A stretch of DNA of 6,564 nt. Origin: an uncultured Ruaniaceae bacterium. Lineage in GTDB: Bacteria; Actinomycetota; Actinomycetes; Actinomycetales; Beutenbergiaceae. How positions within the stretch are numbered: position 1 is the stretch's first letter; each line of letters opens with the position of its first letter. The position numbers were made by a program, and so were the translations under genes. The stretch covers positions 1 to 6,564 of the forward strand of contig CAMXUZ010000066.1 in the NCBI GenBank assembly GCA_947251855.1, given 5' to 3'. The notes beneath the pieces are model-generated. The model saw nothing but the letters and a program-made list of their open reading frames with translations. It had not been told where the DNA came from and did not search any database. Positions 1-5,721 of the stretch are shown here, one piece after another.

Positions 1-536
1 TGCTCCACGCTGATCATTTGGCCGGTGTAGGCCGAGCACACATAGATCTCTTCGCCGGTATCGACGGCGAGGAGCCCGTCGTCCAGGCTGCGGTGGAACG
101 ATCGGATAGCTGAGAACGACCCGAGGAAGGCCGGCTCGGCGCCCGCGCGCACCCGCCCCACCGGAAGGAGGGAGAGGAGCCGACCCGTCGTGGGGGCGGG
201 TCGGGACACGAGTGCCGTACCGTCCCCGCCCACCGCGACGTCGACGTCGCGGGAGGGGTGGAGTCGGAGCGGGCGTTCCCGCCGTCCTCGCGGGGAGGAA
301 CCGAACGGGGTGCGCCACCACAGCTGTGTGGCGTCGTCGAACCACCAGAGCCACTGCCCGTCGGGAGAGATCCGCGCAGCGGTAGCGGCCCCGTCCGTCG
401 CCGTGACGACGCTCCCGGTGCGTAGGTTCCACGAATGGGCCTGCCAGTCGCCGTCGACGCGGATCTGTACCACCGCCCGCTCAGGTGCGTCGCGGGCGAA
501 TTCCAGGCCGCGAGCCGCCTCGGAGCGGGGGACCAC
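1..536 (-). CDS. S9 (prolyl oligopeptidase-like) family peptidase, N-terminal propeller part; 3' end outside window
   Basis: An open reading frame of 178 codons starts at a GTG (536-534) and runs off the left edge, so only the N-terminal part is visible. The start is set by a GAGGAG ribosome binding site lying inside the last codons of copC, 5 nt before the GTG; the gap to the copC stop is only 2 bp, so the two genes are very probably co-transcribed and translationally coupled. The product has no signal peptide or membrane segment. Residues about 56-68 read ISPDGQWLWWFDD, followed by a Trp-rich strand and TPFG; this is the blade repeat style of the beta-propeller that precedes the hydrolase domain in actinobacterial S9 serine peptidases. 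The catalytic Ser-Asp-His domain would lie outside the window, so peptidase activity is inferred from family resemblance only. A stand-alone TolB/WD40-like propeller protein is the alternative. Confidence 0.6.
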   Translation of the reverse strand, partial: MVPRSEAARGLEFARDAPERAVVQIRVDGDWQAHSWNLRTGSVVTATDGAATAARISPDGQWLWWFDDATQLWWRTPFGSSPRGRRERPLRLHPSRDVDVAVGGDGTALVSRPAPTTGRLLSLLPVGRVRAGAEPAFLGSFSAIRSFHRSLDDGLLAVDTGEEIYVCSAYTGQMISVE

Positions 537-538
537 GG

Positions 539-1183
539 TTACTCCTCGCGCTTGGAGGAGCTCATGCCGCGGGCGAGGACGGTGACGAGGATGATCGCTG
601 CGACGATGAGGACCCCGATGATCACCCACGTGCTCGCGCTGATGCCGCCCGCGTCCTCCGCGGCGGCGGAGTCGTCGTCACCATCGTCCTGCGCATCGGC
701 GGGGTCCTCGGCGTCCTGGGTGTCCTCCTCACCCGGCGCGGGCGAATCGTCCGTGCCCTCCTCCTCGCCGGTCTCGCCCGAGGCGGATTCCGCCGCCGTG
801 AACGTGAACTCCCCTGAGATTGGGTGGCCATCGGCGGACACCGCACGCCAGGTGACTGTGTAGGCACCGGCGGGGCGGTCCTCCACGAGCCCCTGGGTGA
901 CGACGGGCCCGTCGATAACGGCGTCGCCGTCGCTGACCACTTCCTCGTCCTCGGTGGTGATGACGACTTCGGTGCCCAACTCGGTGATGTCCTCGTTGAA
1001 CGTTAACGAGACCTCCTGCGGGGCGGCGGCGAGCTGTTCCTCGTCGTCGGGGTCCGTGCCCAGCAGCACGCTGTGGGCGCTGGCGGGGGTCCCGAAACCG
1101 ATGAGCACGGCCGTGACGGCCGCGGCCACGAGCGCCGCGAGCGCGCGAGAAAGAGGCCTTGTGGAAGGCAGCGGATTGAGCAT
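539..1183 (-). CDS. copC: CopC-family copper-binding protein, secreted and C-terminally membrane-anchored
   Basis: The 214-aa product has a signal peptide (hydrophobic core about 13-31, cleavage after the ASA at 34-36). This leaves His37 as the mature N-terminus, as expected for the CopC amino-terminal copper ligand. The CopC/YobA immunoglobulin-like domain spans about 37-130, with LTFNEDI near 60-66 and the SADGHPISGEF block at 116-126; Asp118 and His120 match the DxH that completes the Cu(II) site with His37 in the family. Residues 131-180 form a disordered, strongly acidic linker, and 185-204 a single membrane helix ending in a short charged tail. The protein is therefore predicted to display a copper-binding domain on the outer face of the membrane, probably as a chaperone for copper import or cuproenzyme supply. 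CopC often pairs with CopD; here copD lies about 4.5 kb away on the other strand. No good ribosome binding site precedes the ATG, but a TATCCT hexamer does, suggesting a leaderless transcript. Confidence 0.93.
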   Translation of the reverse strand: MLNPLPSTRPLSRALAALVAAAVTAVLIGFGTPASAHSVLLGTDPDDEEQLAAAPQEVSLTFNEDITELGTEVVITTEDEEVVSDGDAVIDGPVVTQGLVEDRPAGAYTVTWRAVSADGHPISGEFTFTAAESASGETGEEEGTDDSPAPGEEDTQDAEDPADAQDDGDDDSAAAEDAGGISASTWVIIGVLIVAAIILVTVLARGMSSSKREE

Positions 1184-1189
1184 GGCCTC

Positions 1190-1195
1190 AGGATA
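1190..1195 (-). promoter_or_regulatory. copC: Candidate -10 element of a leaderless copC promoter
   Basis: On the minus strand the hexamer TATCCT (TANNNT pattern) ends 6 nt before the copC ATG, which would put the transcription start on the A of the start codon. Leaderless genes are common in actinomycetes. No convincing -35 hexamer is seen 17 nt upstream, and the only alternative ribosome binding site, GAGG, sits too close (2 nt) to the ATG. Confidence 0.4.
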
Positions 1196-1309
1196 CGCGC
1201 CCGGCCGGTGAAAGCCCTAGCTCGCCCCGTTCCCCGGGCCGATGGTGCCCCCGTGAGCGGACCCTCGCCACCTCCCGCGATCGCGCGTCGACCACCCGGG
1301 GCCACGCCC

Positions 1310-1321
1310 AATGTATACATT
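1310..1321. promoter_or_regulatory. Palindromic operator AATGTATACATT upstream of prpD
   Basis: This is a perfect 12-bp palindrome in an otherwise GC-rich intergenic region. TGTATACA cores are typical of operators for GntR regulators of the FadR/FCD branch, and GntR-type genes commonly accompany prp genes in some actinomycetes; no regulator gene of that type is in this window, so the assignment is inference. A second GTATAC core lies 52 bp downstream, centre to centre. The site lies 85 bp before the prpD start and 127 bp before the divergent copC start. Confidence 0.55.
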
Positions 1322-1332
1322 TCTGTGGAAGG

Positions 1333-1340
1333 GTTGCGAA
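1333..1340 (+). promoter_or_regulatory. Possible PrpR/RamB-like box GTTGCGAA
   Basis: GTTGCGAA matches 6 of 8 positions of TTTGCAAA, the motif I associate with the mycobacterial and corynebacterial PrpR/RamB regulators of methylcitrate genes. It lies within the imperfect palindrome GGGTTGCGAATCCC (1331-1344), roughly midway between the two GTATAC sites. The match is short and could be chance. Confidence 0.22.
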
Positions 1341-1361
1341 TCCCTGGCTAATCTGCCCGGC

Positions 1362-1373
1362 TATGTATACGCT
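1362..1373. promoter_or_regulatory. Second GTATAC-core operator, overlapping a possible prpD -10
   Basis: The sequence ATGTATAC recurs here (core GTATAC 1365-1370), matching the left half of the upstream palindrome, while the right half is degenerate. The centre-to-centre distance of 52 bp to the first site is close to five helical turns, so two bound dimers would lie on the same face of the DNA. A TANNNT hexamer, TACGCT (1368-1373), overlaps the core and would place transcription start near 1380, about 27 nt before the prpD GTG. A repressor bound here would cover that -10. The promoter is tentative because no good -35 is seen (TGGCTA at 1345-1350 is the best at 17-bp spacing). Confidence 0.42.
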
Positions 1374-1406
1374 AGAAGGTGTTTGGCCCTGACGAAAGGA
1401 ACCTCG

Positions 1407-2915
1407 GTGATTTCCCACCCTCTCCGTACCTACCGCAGTGAAGAGGAGCTTCCGCGTGAGGAACAGCTCGCATACAAGCTCGCCTCCCTCGCGGCCGATC
1501 GTGTGCCGGTGGACGTCGACGTCCCCGACATGATCACCAACCGCATCATCGACAATGCGGCGGTGGCGATGGCCTCGGTGCAGCGGGAGCCGGTCGTCGC
1601 GGCCCGCGCGCAGGCGCTCGACCACCCGTACTCCCCGGGTTCCTCCGTCTTCGGGGTCGCCGATAAGGTCAGCCCGGAATGGGCGGCATGGGCGAACGGC
1701 GTGGCCGTGCGCGAATTGGATTACCACGACACTTATCTCGCCGCGGACTACTCCCACCCCGGCGATAACATTCCCCCGTTGCTCGCCGTCGCCGAACACC
1801 TCGGCAGGACCGGCGCGGACCTCAACGCGGGGCTCGCGACCGCCTACGAGATCCACGTCGCGCTCGTGAAAGCGATCTGCCTGCACGAACACAAGATCGA
1901 TCACGTCGCCCACCTCGCGCCGGCCGCAGCCGCCGGGATCGGGACGATGCTCGGGCTCGACGTCGAGACGATCTTCCAGGCGATCGGCCAGGCGCTGCAC
2001 ACCTCGACCGCGACCCGCCAGTCGCGCAAGGGGCAGATCTCCACGTGGAAGGCCTACGCCCCAGCGTTCGCGGGAAAGATCGCCATCGAAGCCGTCGACC
2101 GCGCGATGCGGGGCCAGACCTCACCCGAACCCATCTACGAAGGGGAGGACGGCGTCATCGCGTGGCTCCTTTCCGGGCCGGAGGCGCGCTACACGGTCCA
2201 GTTGCCCGCCCCGGGGAGCCCGAAGCGCGGGATCCTGGAGACCTACACGAAGGAGCACTCGGCCGAGTACCAGTCCCAGGCGCTCATCGACCTCGCTCGG
2301 AAACTGCACAACGAGCACCCAGAAGTGACCGATCCGCAGAACGTGGAAGCCATCGTCCTGCACACCTCCCACCACACCCACTACGTCATCGGCTCCGGGG
2401 CGAATGACCCCCAGAAGTATGAGCCGACCGCGACGCGGGAGACCCTCGACCACTCCATCCCCTACATCCTCGCCGTCGCGCTCCAGGACGGCGGCTGGCA
2501 CCACGTCGACTCCTACGCCCCCGAGCGCGCCCAGCGCGCGGACACCGTCGCCCTCTGGCACAAGATCACCACCGTGGAAGACCCGGAGTGGACACGCCGC
2601 TACCACTCGCCCGATCCGAACGAGAAGGCCTTCGGCGGCCGAGTGGAGATCACGCTCAGTGATGGCCGGGTGATCACCGACGAGATCGCCGTCGCCGACG
2701 CCCACCCCTTCGGGGCGCGTCCGTTCGCGCGGGAGCAGTACGTGAACAAATTCCACACTCTCGCCGACGAGGTCGCCACCCCCGAGGAGATCGACCGGTT
2801 CCTCACCATGGTCGCCCGCCTGCCCGAGCTCGACGCCGAGGGCGTGCGGAGCCTGAACGTCCTGGCGAAACCCGGGCTGCTCGAGGCGATCGACCTGCCC
2901 AAGGGACTCTTCTGA
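1407..2915 (+). CDS. prpD: 2-methylcitrate dehydratase PrpD
   Basis: PrpD dehydrates 2-methylcitrate to 2-methyl-cis-aconitate in the cytoplasmic methylcitrate cycle, which clears toxic propionyl-CoA from odd-chain fatty acid, branched amino acid or propionate breakdown. The 502-aa length fits actinobacterial PrpD. The MmgE/PrpD fold covers almost the whole protein; recognisable blocks include VRELDYHDT (101-109), ADYSHPGDN (113-121) and [10 protein letters not shown] (157-166), and the [14 protein letters not shown] and [11 protein letters not shown] stretches. I chose the GTG at 1407 because AAAGGA (1395-1400) precedes it by 6 nt and the protein then begins [17 protein letters not shown], in line with family N-termini. 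The in-frame ATG at 1311 lies within the upstream operator and would add 32 unrelated residues. The stop overlaps the prpB start in TGATG, indicating translational coupling. Confidence 0.96.
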   Translation: MISHPLRTYRSEEELPREEQLAYKLASLAADRVPVDVDVPDMITNRIIDNAAVAMASVQREPVVAARAQALDHPYSPGSSVFGVADKVSPEWAAWANGVAVRELDYHDTYLAADYSHPGDNIPPLLAVAEHLGRTGADLNAGLATAYEIHVALVKAICLHEHKIDHVAHLAPAAAAGIGTMLGLDVETIFQAIGQALHTSTATRQSRKGQISTWKAYAPAFAGKIAIEAVDRAMRGQTSPEPIYEGEDGVIAWLLSGPEARYTVQLPAPGSPKRGILETYTKEHSAEYQSQALIDLARKLHNEHPEVTDPQNVEAIVLHTSHHTHYVIGSGANDPQKYEPTATRETLDHSIPYILAVALQDGGWHHVDSYAPERAQRADTVALWHKITTVEDPEWTRRYHSPDPNEKAFGGRVEITLSDGRVITDEIAVADAHPFGARPFAREQYVNKFHTLADEVATPEEIDRFLTMVARLPELDAEGVRSLNVLAKPGLLEAIDLPKGLF

Positions 2916-3814
2916 TGCTCGGCGCAAACGTGAACGCGGCCTCGCGCAGGGCGAACCTGCGCGAGGCGCTCGAAGGTGAGGGCCTCCTCCAGTTCCCCGG
3001 GGCGTTCAACCCGCTCGCAGCGAAGATGATCGAAAGCTTCGGCTTCGACGGGGTGTACGTGTCCGGTGCAGTGATGAGCGCCGAACTCGGCCTCCCCGAC
3101 ATCGGCCTCACCACCCTCACCGAGGTGGCGGGGCGTTCGGGCCAGATCGCCCAGATGACGAACCTGCCGACGATCGTCGATGCCGATACCGGCTTCGGGG
3201 AACCGATGAACGTCGCGCGCACGATCCAGGCGTTGGAGGACGCGGGTGTCGCCGGGGCGCACATCGAGGACCAAGTGAACCCCAAGCGCTGCGGGCACCT
3301 CGATGGCAAGGAGGTGGTCGACGTCGACACCGCCGCCAAGCGTCTGCGCGCTGCGGTAGCGGGGCGCCGCGACGAGAATTTCCTCGTCATCGCCCGCACC
3401 GATATCCGCGCCCAGGCATCGGTGGAGGCAACGATCGAGCGCGCCCACGCGCTCGTCGAGGCGGGCGCGGAGGTCGTCTTCCCCGAAGCGCTGCGCACCC
3501 TGGCGGAGTTCGAGCAGGTCGCTGCCGCGCTGCCGGTGCCGATCCTTGCGAACATGACCGAGTTCGGAAAATCGGAGCTGTTCACTGCGTCCCAACTCGC
3601 CGGGGCGGGCGTGCGGCTCGTGATCTACCCCGTCACGCTGCTGCGCCTGGCGATGGGGGCCGCCCACGCCGGCCTGTCAGCGATCAAGAACGAGGGCTCG
3701 CAAACCTCGGTGCTGCCGCAGATGCAGACCCGGGCCGAACTCTATGAGCTGCTCGACTACGCGGGCTACAACGTGTTCGACGAGGAGATCTTCACCTACA
3801 AGGCACGCGAGTAG
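2915..3814 (+). CDS. prpB: 2-methylisocitrate lyase PrpB
   Basis: PrpB cleaves 2-methylisocitrate to pyruvate and succinate, the last step of the methylcitrate cycle. The 299-aa protein is full length for the isocitrate lyase/PEP mutase superfamily TIM barrel. The active-site loop is KRCGH (124-128), the form that distinguishes methylisocitrate lyases from the KKCGH of isocitrate lyases, with catalytic Cys126. Other expected residues are Asp62 (LGLPDIG), the metal-binding VDADTGFG with Asp89 and Asp91, IEDQ (117-120), Arg161 (ARTD), Glu191 and NMTEFG (213-218). The start overlaps the prpD stop by one base (TGATG), with AAGGGA (2901-2906) as ribosome binding site. In many relatives prpC follows; here the next gene is a BlaI-type repressor after a 50-bp gap, and no clear terminator separates them. 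Confidence 0.97.
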   Translation: MLGANVNAASRRANLREALEGEGLLQFPGAFNPLAAKMIESFGFDGVYVSGAVMSAELGLPDIGLTTLTEVAGRSGQIAQMTNLPTIVDADTGFGEPMNVARTIQALEDAGVAGAHIEDQVNPKRCGHLDGKEVVDVDTAAKRLRAAVAGRRDENFLVIARTDIRAQASVEATIERAHALVEAGAEVVFPEALRTLAEFEQVAAALPVPILANMTEFGKSELFTASQLAGAGVRLVIYPVTLLRLAMGAAHAGLSAIKNEGSQTSVLPQMQTRAELYELLDYAGYNVFDEEIFTYKARE

Positions 3815-3837
3815 CCCGAGCGGGCAGGGACTTTGGG

Positions 3838-3843
3838 TAAACT
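3838..3843 (+). promoter_or_regulatory. Possible -10 (TAAACT) for blaI
   Basis: TAAACT fits the TANNNT pattern and lies 21 nt before the blaI GTG, in the short gap after prpB, so blaI may have its own promoter. No -35 hexamer is apparent, and read-through from prpDB is an equally open alternative. There is no CTACA/TGTAG operator in this gap. Confidence 0.28.
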
Positions 3844-3864
3844 GCCGGTGAGGGAGGGAGGCGA

Positions 3865-4221
3865 GTGTCGAGAATCCGCAAATCCGGTGAACTGGAAGCA
3901 CAGGTGATGGACGTCCTGTGGCGAACCACTGAACCCCTCGCCGTGCGCGACGTCCGCGAGGCCTGCCCCGCCCCGAAACCGGCGTACACCACCGTGTCCA
4001 CGGTCCTGGAACGGCTCCGGGGGAAGAACATGGTCACCCGCTCGGGGTCGGCGGCCCAGGGGTACCGGTTCGCCCCGTCCCGCTCCGATGACGAGCACAC
4101 GAGTTCGCTCATGCTCTCAGCGCTGGGATCCTCCCAGGATCGGGAGGCGGCGCTGCTGAAGTTCGCCGGGAACCTTGACCAGGGCGACGTCGAGCTCCTG
4201 CGAAAGGCCTTCGGCGGGTAA
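3865..4221 (+). CDS. BlaI/MecI/CopY-family winged-helix repressor
   Basis: The 118-aa protein is a typical Penicillinase_R (BlaI/MecI/CopY) repressor, binding DNA as a dimer. The N-terminal winged helix begins GELEAQVMDVLW (8-19); the recognition helix region is AYTTVSTVLERLRGKNMV (40-57), the most diagnostic family block, followed by the wing (about 58-72) and a C-terminal dimerisation helix pair (about 75-118). In staphylococcal BlaI the activated partner protease system cuts between Asn101 and Phe102; by eye the equivalent bond here is Lys99-Phe100 in LLKFAGN. No Cys-rich CopY metal hook (CxC) is present, so direct copper sensing is unlikely. The GTG start is preceded by GGAGGG-type ribosome binding sequence (about 3851-3861). 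The M56 protease gene follows after 6 nt. The likely targets are the paired operators at 5607-5675. Confidence 0.93.
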   Translation: MSRIRKSGELEAQVMDVLWRTTEPLAVRDVREACPAPKPAYTTVSTVLERLRGKNMVTRSGSAAQGYRFAPSRSDDEHTSSLMLSALGSSQDREAALLKFAGNLDQGDVELLRKAFGG

Positions 4222-4227
4222 TCGCTC

Positions 4228-5040
4228 GTGCTCAATAATCCGCTGGTGCTCGCGGGTGTGGCCGTTCTCCTGCCGCTGCTCGCACCGTTGCTGCTTGCGC
4301 GCTCCACCTGGCAACTCACCTACCCCCGCCTCGCCCTGGGGGCCTGGCTGCTCGCATTCCTCGGGGGTTTCGGAGCCAGTGCCTACCTCCTCGGCGTGGT
4401 CGTCGCCCGCGCGATCGCCGCGAACCCGGCGGGGCCGCCGGTCCGCTCCGTGATTCTCACCCTCGGCGCGTGGGGGATGCTCGGAACAGCAGGCGCGGCC
4501 GCCTCCCTCATCTGGTCCCGCGCCGAACCGCTCGCTTCCTCTCAACACCGAGATCTGCGCCTCGTCGCGCCCCTCGCTACGGCCCGGCGCGCGCGCGGGC
4601 GCTTCACCATCGTCACCTTCGACTCCCCGGAGCCCACCGCCCACACCGGCTCCCCGCTCTCCCGGGAGGTCTACATCTCCCGCGGGCTCCTCGAGGCGCT
4701 CCCGGCCCCGAAGATCGAGGCGATCATCGAACACGAGCTCGTGCACCTGCGCCAGTGGCACGGCCCGATCGTGCGGCTCGCAGAAATCAACTCCGCGTGC
4801 CTTCCCAAACGACTCCGCGCGGGGCGGGAATTCAAACGCGCCGCGCTCCTGCTCGTGGAGCTGATCGCCGACGACGCCGCTGCTCGCCGGGTCGGCCCCG
4901 CCCGGTATGCCAATACGCTGGTGGCGATGGGGGAGGCGACCGGTGACGCCGTCTTCGAGTTACGCGCACGGCGGCTCGAGCATCGGGATTGGCGCCCCTC
5001 ATCGCTCGCGACGGCGTGGCGCCTGCTGCGCGCGCACTAG
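4228..5040 (+). CDS. M56-family membrane zinc metalloprotease (BlaR1-like, no sensor domain)
   Basis: The 270-aa product belongs to the M56 (BlaR1/MecR1) peptidase family. Three N-terminal membrane helices are visible (about 4-23, 36-61 and 74-95), followed by a cytoplasmic catalytic domain with the zinc motif HELVH (169-173) and a probable third ligand Glu211 in ELIADDAAAR. Staphylococcal BlaR1 is about 600 aa with an extracellular penicillin-binding sensor; this protein lacks any such domain and ends soon after the protease core, as in mycobacterial-type short homologues. How it senses a signal is therefore unknown. The gene starts with GTG 6 nt after the blaI stop, with a weak GCGGG ribosome binding site, so the pair is one transcription unit and the protease presumably inactivates its neighbour repressor. 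Its stop codon overlaps the stop of the convergent DUF5134 gene. Confidence 0.9.
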   Translation: MLNNPLVLAGVAVLLPLLAPLLLARSTWQLTYPRLALGAWLLAFLGGFGASAYLLGVVVARAIAANPAGPPVRSVILTLGAWGMLGTAGAAASLIWSRAEPLASSQHRDLRLVAPLATARRARGRFTIVTFDSPEPTAHTGSPLSREVYISRGLLEALPAPKIEAIIEHELVHLRQWHGPIVRLAEINSACLPKRLRAGREFKRAALLLVELIADDAAARRVGPARYANTLVAMGEATGDAVFELRARRLEHRDWRPSSLATAWRLLRAH

Positions 5041-5594
5041 AGCATGAGGGCGCACATCCCGGCCATGCCGAAGTTCATCGCCGTCGCCGCCACGTGATCG
5101 AGCCCGATGCTCCTCGGCTCTCGGCGACGCATGCCGCGAACCGACTGGGCGGCGGTGAGGATCCCGAAGCCGATCAGCGCGGCGGTGAGCGCCCCGCCGG
5201 TTCCGGTGGCGAGTGCGGAGAGCTCGTGGTGGTGGTCACCCGGGGGCATCGCCGCGACCATCCACACCATCGCGGCCATCATCACCGCGTGCATCAACTG
5301 ATGCCACCACGGGTGCGGCCCCAGATCGATACGGGTGCGGGCGGCGGCGAGCGCGGTGAGGAGCACGTACCATCCTGTCGCAGCAACGAAGACGACCAGC
5401 TCCGCGCGCCAGGGCACGGCCTCCCACCAGGGCCAGGACATCGCGACCATGTCCGCCGACATCGCCACGTGGAAGAGGTGGCCGACCGCGAGTATCGGGC
5501 GGGACAGGTCCGTCGCCACCCGCAGGAGTGAATAGATCGCCAACGCGCCGAACAGCGCCGTGAACACCCACGGCAACACGGGTCCCTCAACCAT
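5037..5594 (-). CDS. DUF5134-type integral membrane protein, His/Met-rich
   Basis: The 185-aa product is a multi-helix membrane protein that resembles the actinobacterial DUF5134 family, whose biochemical function is not established. About five hydrophobic segments can be seen (near 8-24, 33-53, 64-84, 97-116 and 132-150), plus a last one at about 168-185. It contains 9 His and 15 Met. They cluster in the helices: H39, H42, M45, M49, M52; H94, H98, H102, M105, M109, M112, M116, then HHH at 121-123; and H167, M173, M177, M180, M184. The i+3/i+4 spacing places them on one helix face, which suggests copper binding or passage; this is inference. The gene is divergent from copD across two BlaI-like operators, and convergent with the M56 gene, sharing CTAG at the stops. 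The ATG has only a weak ribosome binding site (GAAAG). Confidence 0.82.
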   Translation of the reverse strand: MVEGPVLPWVFTALFGALAIYSLLRVATDLSRPILAVGHLFHVAMSADMVAMSWPWWEAVPWRAELVVFVAATGWYVLLTALAAARTRIDLGPHPWWHQLMHAVMMAAMVWMVAAMPPGDHHHELSALATGTGGALTAALIGFGILTAAQSVRGMRRREPRSIGLDHVAATAMNFGMAGMCALML

Positions 5595-5604
5595 GACATT
5601 CGCT

Positions 5605-5621
5605 TTCTACATCGTGTAGTA
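5605..5621. promoter_or_regulatory. BlaI-like operator A (CTACA-TCG-TGTAG)
   Basis: Inverted repeat arms CTACA (5607-5611) and TGTAG (5615-5619) are separated by 3 nt. The TACA/TGTA half-sites are those known for BlaI, MecI and CopY repressors, though the classical sites I recall have a 2-nt centre. The site begins 13 bp upstream of the DUF5134 start codon, where a bound repressor would block transcription of that gene. Confidence 0.72.
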
Positions 5622-5634
5622 GGTCGCGGGGAAC

Positions 5635-5660
5635 GCTACCAGCTCCGCGTGCATGGTAGC
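5635..5660. repeat. Inverted repeat GCTACCA-N12-TGGTAGC between the two operators
   Basis: Perfect 7-bp arms, 5635-5641 and 5654-5660, flank a 12-nt spacer in the centre of the divergent promoter. The arms may simply reflect the two back-to-back promoters: on the minus strand TTGCTA (5657-5662) and TAGCGT (5633-5638) form a possible -35/-10 pair with an 18-bp spacer for the DUF5134 gene. A separate regulator site is the alternative. Confidence 0.3.
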
Positions 5661-5677
5661 AACTACATGATGTAGTA
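5661..5677. promoter_or_regulatory. BlaI-like operator B (ACTACAT-G-ATGTAGT)
   Basis: This is a perfect 15-bp palindrome around a central G (5662-5676), containing the same CTACA-N3-TGTAG core as operator A and centred 56 bp from it. It lies 45 bp before the copD start codon, in the position expected for the copD promoter core. Its near-perfect symmetry makes it the stronger of the two sites. Confidence 0.78.
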
Positions 5678-5721
5678 GGGTGGTCGTGTTATCCCCGGAA
5701 CCCGGATTCCAGGAGTGAGCT

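Noticed and set aside
435..1211. Plus-strand open frames opposite copC
   Set aside because: They overlap the signal peptide, CopC domain and acidic linker coding sequence on the other strand and have Ser/Pro/Arg-rich composition with no domain.
1311..1406. Upstream ATG start for prpD at 1311
   Set aside because: It falls within the AATGTATACATT operator, has no ribosome binding site, and adds 32 residues not found in PrpD; the GTG at 1407 has a good ribosome binding site.
1188..2000. Minus-strand open frame of 270 codons spanning the copC-prpD gap
   Set aside because: It is mostly antisense to prpD and crosses the operator region; low-complexity charged content without a recognisable domain.
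2121..3667. Long minus-strand open frames opposite prpD and prpB (268 and 355 codons)
   Set aside because: They lie fully antisense to two strongly recognised enzymes, resemble no family I know, and are expected from the third-position GC bias of the plus-strand genes.
3814..3826. GCCCG-AG-CGGGC hairpin after prpB as a terminator
   Set aside because: Five base pairs with a 2-nt loop cannot form properly, and no T-run follows.
3865..4221. Naming the repressor CopY
   Set aside because: It lacks the CxC metal-binding hook of CopY at its C-terminus and is paired with an M56 protease, which points to the BlaI/MecI mode.
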